Shown here piece by piece: positions 6,301 to 11,240 of a stretch of 12,035 nt of DNA. The DNA comes from Dehalococcoidia bacterium (GTDB taxonomy: Bacteria > Chloroflexota > Dehalococcoidia > Dehalococcoidales > DAOWJC01). The translations under genes were made by a program, and so were the position numbers. The stretch lies in assembly GCA_030640595.1 (NCBI GenBank), contig DAOWJC010000046.1, positions 1-12,035 of the forward strand. Direction: 5' to 3'. Under the pieces are notes generated by a model. The model was not told the DNA's origin. It saw nothing but the letters and a program-made list of their open reading frames with translations, and made no database searches. Positions within the stretch are counted from its first letter, which is position 1, and every line of letters starts with the position of its first letter.

Positions 6301-6878
6301 GTATAATAGATTGTCACTGCTACATAGTCAAATTTTATTTCATTAGCAGCCTCATCATTATCTGATATTAAAACCCCGAATGTTGTAGCAGTGATTTCAG
6401 CCACAGTCCAAGTCGTTCCCCAGAGATCGGTAGCATCGCCGATATCCTCGGTGTTATCAGGAGCTGAAGGTAAATCCTGGTCAATCTTGCGCGTCCCGGC
6501 AAGTGTCGAGCCATCTTTAGTCAGCCCTATTCGAAATTGACGCTTCGCGGCATTAGGACCTAGGCCGTGTCCTTCACGGGTAACAACGATGCCAACGATA
6601 GTTGATTCGGCAGGAATATTAAAGCCAAAAATAGTCAGCTGTAAATCGTCTTGGGCACCATCATAAGTAGCATATGCATCATCGGAGTCAGTGGTATTTC
6701 CGGTGTTAACCCAGTTAGTGCCTGATGCCGCTCCTGCTGTGTTTGGGCCAGCCGTACCCGGGTTAGCCATCACCGGGGCAGGGGTAATTACACCAAATTG
6801 CAGAAGTCCTTCCGCAACCAGGCAAACCACCGTGAAAGCTATTGCCAGCGAGGCGAGTTTTCTTATTTTCCCTGCCAC
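3396..6878 (-). CDS. Giant repeat-containing cell-surface protein with C-terminal membrane anchor
   Basis: The GTG at 6878 is chosen because a TAA lies two codons upstream. The 1160-residue protein has a signal peptide (cleavage likely after VMA, residue 38), then an N-terminal beta-sandwich-like domain (about 39-195, ending DYVAVTIYYTT) like those in many secreted adhesin-type proteins. Residues 201-740 are about 27 units of 20 residues. A Val/Glu/Gly-rich hinge and a beta-rich region (about 741-900) follow, then a CARDB-like Ig domain (ITPGEVEPGQKVTISATVRNTGG), a Pro/Ala linker and one membrane helix (about 1018-1039). The tail is 33-residue basic hydrophobic repeats to the end. This layout is that of a long stalk projecting from the membrane, for adhesion or as an S-layer-like coat (inference). 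No enzyme motif is visible. It has its own promoter and structured leader. The exact ligand or role is unknown. Confidence 0.85.
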   Translation of the reverse strand: MAGKIRKLASLAIAFTVVCLVAEGLLQFGVITPAPVMANPGTAGPNTAGAASGTNWVNTGNTTDSDDAYATYDGAQDDLQLTIFGFNIPAESTIVGIVVTREGHGLGPNAAKRQFRIGLTKDGSTLAGTRKIDQDLPSAPDNTEDIGDATDLWGTTWTVAEITATTFGVLISDNDEAANEIKFDYVAVTIYYTTVISKPVAQGITISDEVTAAFERVRDVSQGITISDEVTATPSIYRPVTQGITIADEVTAAAGKAESVSQTITMTDQATAAFARGRNISQTITMTDQATAAFARGRNVSQGITIADGVTAAVERSRDVSQGITIADEVTATPSTYRPVTQGITISDEVTATFERSRDVSQTLSITATTFAEASCCREVSQGITMADEVTAAVGRARDVSQTLSLTATTSSEASFNRPVSQGITIADEVTAVVGRVKDVSQILSLTATTSSEASFSRPVSQPITIADEVTAVVGRAKDVSQTLSLTATTSAEAAFNRPVSQPITIADEVTAVVGRVKDVSQGITISDEVTATPSIYRPVTQPITIADEVTATVGRARDVSQTLSLTATTSAEAAFNRPVSQPITIADEVTAVVGRVKDVSQTLSLTATTSAEASFNRPVSQGITIADGVTATPSTYRPVTQGITIADEVTATFERSKDVSQTLSLTATTSSEASFNRPVTQGITIADGVTTGVSKEVTVTESILISDIVSGIPVSLGNVEQTILLSDVVTVAVIRGEVGRVGVEEVGDGVEEVGVRPVSVVGSIDISRYLDAEGRTTVDITLTSADSLVTIFISLGTKMLDAEGNPLGSIEVIVVWIPPPPAGYTMVGPAYDCLPDGTTFEPYITLTFTNEAGSEEDLVMAYYDGAKWVFLPTTINTITNAASAYVEHFTPFAILAKLPAPPPAPAVLEVSQLSITPGEVEPGQKVTISATVRNTGGTEGIYEATLKIDSVVETTKKVTVAAGASKLVSFSVSRDETGTYKVALDGLGGAFVVAKPAPPAPAPPPVAPAPEVAPPGPNWALIGGIIAAVVLIIVLLVVARLKIVLFIRRIISPLAYTALPKLRAFGTLLAAARLKIVLFIRRIISPLAYTALPKLRAFVALLAAARPKIALFIRRIISPLAYTALPKLRAFVTLLAAARPKIALFIRRIISYIISRVKH
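3399..3770 (-). repeat. 99-nt tandem repeats coding the 33-residue C-terminal units
   Basis: The motif ctaattatgcgtctgatgaa starts at 3424, 3523, 3622 and 3721, exactly 99 nt apart, with few differences between copies. In protein it gives three full units and one partial unit, of the form ARxKIxLFIRRIIS, PLAYTALPKLRAF and then a short LLAA end, starting at residue 1040 right after the membrane helix. Each unit carries about five basic residues and no acidic one. The near-identity points to recent expansion of the sequence that first followed the membrane helix. Confidence 0.9.
4611..4665 (-). repeat. Short repeat coding the VGVEEVG hinge
   Basis: The units tcctacttcttctactcc recur here and encode the Val-Gly-Glu hinge (RVGVEEVGDGVEEVGV, about residues 740-755). 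The hinge joins the 20-residue repeat array to the following beta-rich region. Confidence 0.6.
4659..6278 (-). repeat. 60-nt tandem repeat array (27 units) in the surface protein gene
   Basis: The period is exactly 60 nt throughout. Two unit types alternate. Type A reads SQGITIADEVTA plus a variable end such as VVGRVKDV or TPSTYRPV. Type B reads SQTLSLTATTSAEAAFNRPV. Twenty-five units (4779-6278) are well kept, and the last two before the hinge (TESILISDIV and EQTILLSDVV) are diverged. Two near-identical ARGRN units (SQTITMTDQATAAFARGRN) sit next to each other near 5980-6100. Whole A-B pairs are copied in blocks, showing spread by unequal recombination. Confidence 0.95.
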
Positions 6879-6887
6879 TCCTTACCC

Positions 6888-6998
6888 ACTCTCCTGGGCG
6901 TGCATTTCAATTTTCCCTGGCTTATAGAGTAGCTTCGTCATCAAGGCTTCAGCCTAATAAAGTTGCACCGTCTGCGCGACCCGCTTGGCAAGCTACTC
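6888..6998 (-). promoter_or_regulatory. Structured 5' leader of the giant surface protein gene, unassigned
   Basis: GAGTAGCTT (6927-6935) pairs perfectly with AAGCTACTC (6990-6998), closing a 54-nt interior that holds a small hairpin AGGC/GCCT with a UGAA loop in the RNA (6944-6955). One side of the closing helix (AGAGT, 6926-6930) can instead pair with ACTCT (6888-6892), 6-10 nt from the Shine-Dalgarno (6883-6879). That is the kind of exclusive pairing used in riboswitches or thermosensors. I do not recognise the family. Confidence 0.45.
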
Positions 6999-7034
6999 AA
7001 CCATTTTGTAAAAAAACCTCTGTATAATCTTCCC

Positions 7035-7062
7035 ATTATATCTCATTTATATTTTCATTCAA
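7035..7062 (-). promoter_or_regulatory. Sigma-70-like promoter for the giant surface protein gene
   Basis: On the minus strand TTGAAT (7062-7057), a 16-nt spacer and TATAAT (7040-7035) make a strong promoter. It predicts a start near 7028 and a leader of about 150 nt. It overlaps the 3' end of the decayed ORF at 7055-7192. Confidence 0.6.
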
Positions 7063-7192
7063 GTTTTGTATGAACTTTATCTGCAACATCGGCGGCTCTC
7101 ATCTCAGCATACGCCAAAATAAGGTAATCCCCGGCCTCCCCCGGGATAAAGTTGAGGGTGTTATAGGTGACAAAGCTGCCCTCCTCAATCAT
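7055..7192 (-). pseudogene. Remnant of a secreted beta-domain protein
   Basis: From an ATG at 7192 the minus strand encodes 45 residues, including EEGSFVTYNTLNFIP, GEAGDYLILAYAEM and DKVHTKLE. The T-x-x-TLxF-P...GDYLIxAxAE pattern is what I know from beta-sandwich modules of secreted or phage-like proteins. The frame has a TAG two codons before the ATG and no Shine-Dalgarno. A neighbouring frame upstream reads HVADLLQVVDD before a stop, as in a frameshifted gene. It ends inside the promoter of the giant gene, so it is probably the tail of an older, decayed surface gene. The domain call is from pattern only. Confidence 0.45.
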
Positions 7193-7751
7193 CGACTACC
7201 TGCAATAAGTCAGCAACATGGTAGCAGGCGGAGGAGACGTCAGTCAATATCTATTCGGCACTTAGAAAGACATGTGGACGCCATCTGGGGAAGGATATGC
7301 CTCCCACCCGGAACACGATTCATCGGAATGTTGAACTTACTAACTAGCGTCTTCTCATTAGTTAATGAGGGACAGGGGTCCCCCCTCTTCGCCCTTCTAC
7401 CTTGTAACGTTGCTATAACACCCCGATTCTTTAACGGTTTCTCTGCATATATCTCCGCAACTTCCACCGACGATACCACCACATTCAATTTCGTATTCAA
7501 TCCTGTTCTCAGTAAATATATGGCGTAGAACCGTTGTAGCTAATCCACCATTGACCCGTAGTATCTAGTCCATGGACTTCCACCGTTGACCTGTTGTAGC
7601 TATACCATAGACTTCCATCGTGGATTTGTGGTATCTGCCCAACTAGATTCTATGACTTATCCACCAATGAAATGTCGTATTTGATCTGTGGACTGCTGAA
7701 GTCAAGCATTATTGTAAGTATAGTCTATAGTCATTATACAATTGAGAGCTG
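7193..7751. other. Gene-poor, probably decayed stretch
   Basis: No frame here has a Shine-Dalgarno together with protein-like composition. The 86-codon minus frame (7240-7500) starts at a TTG, and the overlapping plus frame (7070-7528) has Arg-rich, low-complexity stretches. The only clear structure is the set of 35-nt repeats at 7544-7694. Confidence 0.5.
7544..7694. repeat. Four degenerate 35-nt direct repeats
   Basis: Units start at 7544, 7579, 7614 and 7660, each opening tccaccrttga or close to it, with gtatct or gtagct in the middle and atggact, atagact, atgact or gtggact at the end. Units one, two and four are exactly 35 nt; unit three carries a 9-nt insertion. A fragment ccgttgtagcta just before the first may be a broken fifth copy. 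35 is not a multiple of three, so they are not coding repeats. Confidence 0.75.
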
Positions 7752-8438
7752 CTAGGGTCTGATGTACATAGCATTCAGAATAGCTACTTTCAATCGCTCC
7801 AAACTGACTTCTTTTTCATGCATGATATTCTCGGCACCTTGATCATCCCTGACAATGCATATATCAACACCACCACCAACCGTGGTTTGAACATTGGAAA
7901 CGAGAGTGAATAGAGTTGCCATTGTCTTAGCCGCCTCCTCCGTACAAAGACCACCGTCTGCTAGCAGTAATTCGACAAGAGGTCTAGCATAAGAGCTACC
8001 CGAGCCAAGGCATACCCAAGGAACATCTGAAAACCCAGCGCCTAAAATCGTATAAAGCCTTGCACTGCCACTATCTATATTCTCTAGCCCAGCTAATATG
8101 TATCCAAATGATTCTTCTACTTTATTCCTGTAGCAATTAACTAGTTCGTTGACAATGTTCAAGGTAATTTCCACAATATCGAAGAGCTTCATGATAGGCA
8201 ATTGACTTTTCGATTCCTCGGCTCTACGCTCTATGAAAACCCGTGCCTCATTTAGCACTGCGTCATCACCTGTGCCGGCTAACACCACACCACAAGCCAG
8301 TCTGAATAACTTGTTTGTCTCCGGCCCTCTTTCGTACTTTGCTAATCGCCTCCATCCTCCATCCCCCTCTACCCTTGCCTGTATGCCATGTGTGATAGTA
8401 TAATAGCTAATAAGCAATCTATTACCATTTGTCCACAA
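7752..8438 (-). CDS. Proteasome-beta-fold-like protein, N-terminus and active site apparently missing
   Basis: The 228-residue frame matches the body of Ntn-hydrolase proteasome subunits: NKLFRLACGVVLAGTGDDA (42-60), a helical stretch, FGYILAGLENIDSGSARLYTI (111-131), CLGSGSSYARPLVE (143-156), TEEAAKTMATLF (166-177) and GGGVDICIVRD (188-198). In active subunits the chain begins with a catalytic Thr, has a Lys about 33 residues later, and ends with a D-x-x-SG loop. Here no such Thr start exists, and the late loop reads QTTVG, lacking Asp and Ser. The only start is a TTG at 8438 without a Shine-Dalgarno, 10 nt from the divergent glycosyltransferase gene. So it is either a 5'-truncated pseudogene or a non-catalytic relative. 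The fold call is from motifs and the activity call is an inference. Confidence 0.6.
   Translation of the reverse strand: MWTNGNRLLISYYTITHGIQARVEGDGGWRRLAKYERGPETNKLFRLACGVVLAGTGDDAVLNEARVFIERRAEESKSQLPIMKLFDIVEITLNIVNELVNCYRNKVEESFGYILAGLENIDSGSARLYTILGAGFSDVPWVCLGSGSSYARPLVELLLADGGLCTEEAAKTMATLFTLVSNVQTTVGGGVDICIVRDDQGAENIMHEKEVSLERLKVAILNAMYIRP
8375..8404 (+). promoter_or_regulatory. Candidate promoter of the glycosyltransferase operon
   Basis: TTGCCT (8375-8380), an 18-nt spacer and TATAAT (8399-8404) lie 45 nt before the GT2 start, inside the 5' end of the divergent proteasome-like frame. It would drive the polysaccharide operon from a start near 8411. Confidence 0.5.
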
Positions 8439-8448
8439 GGGGAATGTA

Positions 8449-9333
8449 ATGGCTAAACCATCTCAACCAAAAATCTTGGTAGCTACACCAGCTTATAATG
8501 AAGAAAGATACATTGGCAGTGTCATCCTCAAAGCCCGGCAGTATGCAGACGAGGTCGTCGTCCTTGATGATGGCAGCACAGATGACACTTCTGAGATTGC
8601 CAGGCTGGCTGGGGCAACGGTAATCCGTCACGAAGAAAACAAAGGTTATGGGGCAGCCATCCAGAGCCTACTAGCCGAGGCAAAGAAAAGGAATCCTGAT
8701 ATCCTTATCCTCCTTGATGCTGACTCCCAGCACAACCCTGATGAGATCCCCAGTCTTATCAAGCCCATTATTTCAGAAGGTTTTGACCTCGTCATTGGCT
8801 CAAGACAACACCAAAGGCTTAATATCCCCCTCTACCGTCGTGTTGGGCAAAAGGCGCTTTCATATTTCTCCCGCTTCCTCTCCGGTGAAAAGGTCTTTGA
8901 CTCGGAAAGTGGATTCAGGGCTTTCTCCCCAAAGGCGGTAGCTGAGCTCAAATTGAAACAGTGTGGATTTGCTATTCAGGCAGAAATGATAGCCGATGCC
9001 GCGGAGAAAGGTCTCAAAATTACCGAGGTTCCCATTTCTGTTATATACACTAAAGATGGCTCAACACTGAATCCCATAAGGCACGGGCTTGGAGTTCTTG
9101 CCCGGATACTGGTTATGATTTCTGAGAGAAGGCCGCTCTTTTTCTTCGGGCTGGGTGGGAGCATCCTGGTAGCCTTCGGACTCATTGCTGGTGTCAGGAC
9201 ACTCTACCTCTTTTCTAATCAAGGTCTCTTACCCCCTGGGAACGCTCTATTATCGGTGCTATTCCTTACCGTTGGGATATTCAGCATATTCACCGGGATA
9301 ATATTGCATACATTGGCCAGCCGGAAAAGGTAA
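8449..9333 (+). CDS. GT2-family glycosyltransferase with two C-terminal membrane helices (DPM1/GtrB-like)
   Basis: The protein has a GT-A fold start with TPAYNEE (13-19), the nucleotide-binding DDGSTD (40-45), NKGYGAA (64-70), the metal-binding LDADSQH (89-95), IGSRQ, then DSESGFRAFS, all typical of dolichol- or undecaprenyl-phosphate sugar synthases. After about residue 228 two hydrophobic segments (about 231-251 and 265-287) anchor it in the membrane, ending in RKR on the inside. Such enzymes move a sugar from a nucleotide donor to a polyprenyl phosphate (family knowledge); which sugar is unknown. AGGGGA is 5 nt before the ATG. It is the first gene of the operon with the epimerase genes. 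It could equally be a general GT2 for glycan assembly. Confidence 0.9.
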   Translation: MAKPSQPKILVATPAYNEERYIGSVILKARQYADEVVVLDDGSTDDTSEIARLAGATVIRHEENKGYGAAIQSLLAEAKKRNPDILILLDADSQHNPDEIPSLIKPIISEGFDLVIGSRQHQRLNIPLYRRVGQKALSYFSRFLSGEKVFDSESGFRAFSPKAVAELKLKQCGFAIQAEMIADAAEKGLKITEVPISVIYTKDGSTLNPIRHGLGVLARILVMISERRPLFFFGLGGSILVAFGLIAGVRTLYLFSNQGLLPPGNALLSVLFLTVGIFSIFTGIILHTLASRKR

Positions 9334-9378
9334 CCCGTATAATTCAAGGTCAAAGCTCAAAGACAGACGGTAAGACAG

Positions 9379-9681
9379 ATGCTAGACATTAAAGTTTGCG
9401 AAATTAGAGGTATATGCCCGGTATATAAAGTGGGTGACAGGATGATAATTGATGGCCCTAGAATTTTGCTTGATAAAACGGATGCAGTCTGTGTCCACGC
9501 CCTATCTACCTTGCTACACTATGTAGTTGCTCTTGACGAGGGTGCCAACCCGGTAAAGCTGGGGTTATCAAAGGATAAAGGGCATGCCTACATGCAGTGT
9601 GTAGACCCTGGCGAACCCTATACTGAAGGCGGGACAGTGATTTTTGAGGTTCGCAGAATTGAAGGAGAAACTGGTAGTTGA
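9379..9681 (+). CDS. TIGR04076 family protein, 100 residues
   Basis: A small protein with CEIRGICPVYKVGD at residues 7-20, ILLDKTDAVCVHALSTLLHYVVAL in the middle and VIFEVRRI at the end. This fits the TIGR04076 family, found in many anaerobes and archaea and of unknown function; the paired Cys and the C-x-A/H-A pattern suggest a metal or redox site (inference). Cys7, Cys14, Cys38 and Cys74 are visible. Only a weak Shine-Dalgarno precedes the ATG. Its TGA overlaps the TTG start of the next gene by four bases (TTGA, 9678-9681), so the two are probably translationally coupled. I cannot say whether it works on glycan synthesis or is just a passenger. Confidence 0.8.
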   Translation: MLDIKVCEIRGICPVYKVGDRMIIDGPRILLDKTDAVCVHALSTLLHYVVALDEGANPVKLGLSKDKGHAYMQCVDPGEPYTEGGTVIFEVRRIEGETGS

Positions 9682-10757
9682 AGATTACCATAATCGTTGG
9701 AACTCGCCCCGAAATAATCAAGATGGCGCCTGTTATCAGGGAACTCGAAAGGCAAGGCAGGGAGTATTTTATCCTACATACCGGACAGCACTATTCATAC
9801 AACTTAGATAGGGTATTCTTTGAGCAGCTAAAACTCCCGCCGTCTAAATACAATCTGGAAGTAGGGTCGGGCTCGCCTGCTGAGCAAACGGCAAAGATAC
9901 TCATCGGTGTGGAAAAGGTCTTGCAGGAGGAGAATCCTGCCCTTGTTTTAATTGAGGGTGATACCAACTCCATCCTTGCCGGTGCCCTGGCAGCGGTTAA
10001 GCTCCACATAAAGGTGGGGCATGTTGAGGCTGGCTTGAGAAGCTATGATAGAAACATGCCCGAGGAAATAAATCGTATTCTTGCTGACCATTGTTCCGAC
10101 TTCCTATTTGCTCCTACTGAGAAGGCAAAGGCAATCCTGCGGGGTGAGGGTATCCCTGAAGAGAAGATATTTGTAACCGGCAATACCATTGTTGATGCCA
10201 TCTACCAGAACTTAGAAATCGCCAGAAGCAGTGCCAATATTATTAACGCTCTAAACCTCAAGCCCAAGGAATATTTTCTGGTAACCGTTCACCGCCAGGA
10301 GAATGTTGATAATCAGGCAAGATTTGCTTCTATCTTAGAAGGCCTTGATGGAGTCGCTGCTGAATTTGGGATGCCGGTAATCTACCCCATCCACCCTCAT
10401 TCCAGGAGGACGATGGCTGAGTTTGGTCTTCGCCCCCGAGGGCTCAGACTAGTTGAGCCAATGGATTTCCTCAGCTTTTTGCAACTTGAGAACAGTGCCA
10501 GGCTTATCCTGACTGACTCTGGCGGTGTCCAAGAGGAAGCTTGTATTCTCAGCGTGCCCTGCGTTACCCTGAGAGATAACACTGAGAGACCGGAAACGCT
10601 TGAGGTTGGCTCTAATATCCTAGCTGGTGTCTCACCTGACAGAATACTCAAGCATACCAGACTTATGCTTAATAGAGAAAATAAATGGAGCAATCCATTT
10701 GGAGACGGGAAAGCGGGGGAAAGGATTGTTGAGATACTGCTGCAATCAAGGATTTAA
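9678..10757 (+). CDS. wecB: UDP-N-acetylglucosamine 2-epimerase (non-hydrolysing)
   Basis: This enzyme interconverts UDP-GlcNAc and UDP-ManNAc, feeding ManNAc-containing surface glycans. The 359 residues are of normal family length and carry the expected motifs: VGTRPEIIKMAPV (7-19), HTGQHYS (34-40), EGDTNS (93-98), HVEAGLRS (115-122), MPEEINR (127-133), VTVHRQEN (202-209), PIHPHSRR (237-244), TDSGGVQEEA (279-288) and LRDNTERPE (298-306). The catalytic acids (Asp95, Glu117, Glu130 or 129) and His205 are present. The start is a TTG at 9678 with GGAG 10 nt upstream and a 4-nt overlap with the previous stop. The TAA directly abuts the GTG of the HicA-like gene. The alternative name mnaA fits equally. 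Confidence 0.95.
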   Translation: MKITIIVGTRPEIIKMAPVIRELERQGREYFILHTGQHYSYNLDRVFFEQLKLPPSKYNLEVGSGSPAEQTAKILIGVEKVLQEENPALVLIEGDTNSILAGALAAVKLHIKVGHVEAGLRSYDRNMPEEINRILADHCSDFLFAPTEKAKAILRGEGIPEEKIFVTGNTIVDAIYQNLEIARSSANIINALNLKPKEYFLVTVHRQENVDNQARFASILEGLDGVAAEFGMPVIYPIHPHSRRTMAEFGLRPRGLRLVEPMDFLSFLQLENSARLILTDSGGVQEEACILSVPCVTLRDNTERPETLEVGSNILAGVSPDRILKHTRLMLNRENKWSNPFGDGKAGERIVEILLQSRI

Positions 10758-10961
10758 GTGGATAAGAGAGAAATTTATCAAAAACTTAAGGGGAATCCAA
10801 CAGATGTTAGGTTCGAGGAGATATGCAAGACAGCAGAGTTATTCGGCTTCAGGTTTAAAGGTGGCAAAGGTAGCCATAGAATATTTGTTAGGGCAGGAGT
10901 AAGAGAGATATTAAACTTCCAAGAAGTCAAGGGAAAGGCAAAACCATATCAAGTCAAGTAG
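10758..10961 (+). CDS. HicA-like toxin (mRNA interferase), truncated by an in-frame TAG
   Basis: The GTG at 10758 directly follows the wecB stop, with AAGGA upstream. The 67-residue product has RFEEICKTAELFGFRF, the catalytic-type GGKGSHRIFVR and NFQEVKGKAKPYQVK, which is the double-stranded RNA-binding-like fold of HicA/YcfA proteins. In this family PYQVK is usually followed by Q and a last helix. Here the next codon is TAG (10959-10961), and the same frame then reads FIRVIEKNNLLEE and a TAG at 11001-11003, two bases before the hicB-like ATG. So the natural end is likely 11003, and a CAG-to-TAG change cuts 15 residues. It may be weakened, inactive, or made by readthrough. The active-site His (GSH) is kept. 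Confidence 0.75.
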   Translation: MDKREIYQKLKGNPTDVRFEEICKTAELFGFRFKGGKGSHRIFVRAGVREILNFQEVKGKAKPYQVK

Positions 10962-11003
10962 TTCATAAGGGTTATTGAGAAAAACAACTTGCTGGAGGAA
11001 TAG
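10962..11003 (+). pseudogene. Cut-off C-terminal codons of the HicA-like gene
   Basis: The 14 codons (including the stop) after the TAG at 10959 keep the frame, read FIRVIEKNNLLEE as an amphipathic helix, and end just before the next start. They also contain the GGAGG (10994-10998) that starts the HicB-like gene 7 nt later, which may be why this stretch is conserved. Confidence 0.65.
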
Positions 11004-11005
11004 AG

Positions 11006-11239
11006 ATGGCCGGTAAATATGCTATTGAAATATTTTATAGCCAGGAAGACGAAGGGTATATTGCCATGGTTCCGGAGCTTCCCGGTTGTTCGGCCTTTGG
11101 AGAAACCGAGGAAGAAGCTTTAAAGGAGGTTAAGGTAGCTATTGATTTATGGCTAGAAATTGCTGAAAAAGAAGGCAGAGAGATTCCAAAACCATTCGGA
11201 AAGGAGCTTCTGAAAACTTTTATTGAGAGCAGGAGTTAA
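11006..11239 (+). CDS. HicB-like antitoxin, 77 residues
   Basis: The protein has the compact HicB partial-RNase-H fold: YAIEIFYSQEDEGYIAMVPELPGCSAFGETEEEALKEV, then a helix VAIDLWLEIAEKEGREIPKP. HicB proteins bind and block HicA. This is the short version, with no DNA-binding ribbon-helix-helix or HTH at the C-terminus, so it may not repress transcription by itself. GGAGG (10994-10998) is 7 nt before the ATG. It sits right after the HicA-like gene, in the usual toxin-then-antitoxin order, and the TAA is one base before the epimerase start. The pair lies inside a glycan operon and so would share its promoter. Confidence 0.88.
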   Translation: MAGKYAIEIFYSQEDEGYIAMVPELPGCSAFGETEEEALKEVKVAIDLWLEIAEKEGREIPKPFGKELLKTFIESRS

Positions 11240-11240
11240 A

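Noticed and set aside
7070..7528. 152-codon plus ORF and the opposing 86-codon minus ORF
   Set aside because: Neither has a ribosome site or protein-like motifs. The plus frame runs over the promoter-proximal region and the decayed beta-domain fragment, which reads better on the minus strand.
7544..7694. 35-nt repeats as a CRISPR array
   Set aside because: Units abut directly without unique spacers, are diverged from each other, and no cas gene is present.
8422..8631. 69-codon minus ORF as the missing N-terminus of the proteasome-like protein
   Set aside because: Its sequence is the antisense of the conserved GT2 motifs and has no proteasome features.
10627..10902. 91-codon plus ORF overlapping the wecB end and the HicA-like gene
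   Set aside because: It is another frame of two well-supported genes and has no motif of its own.
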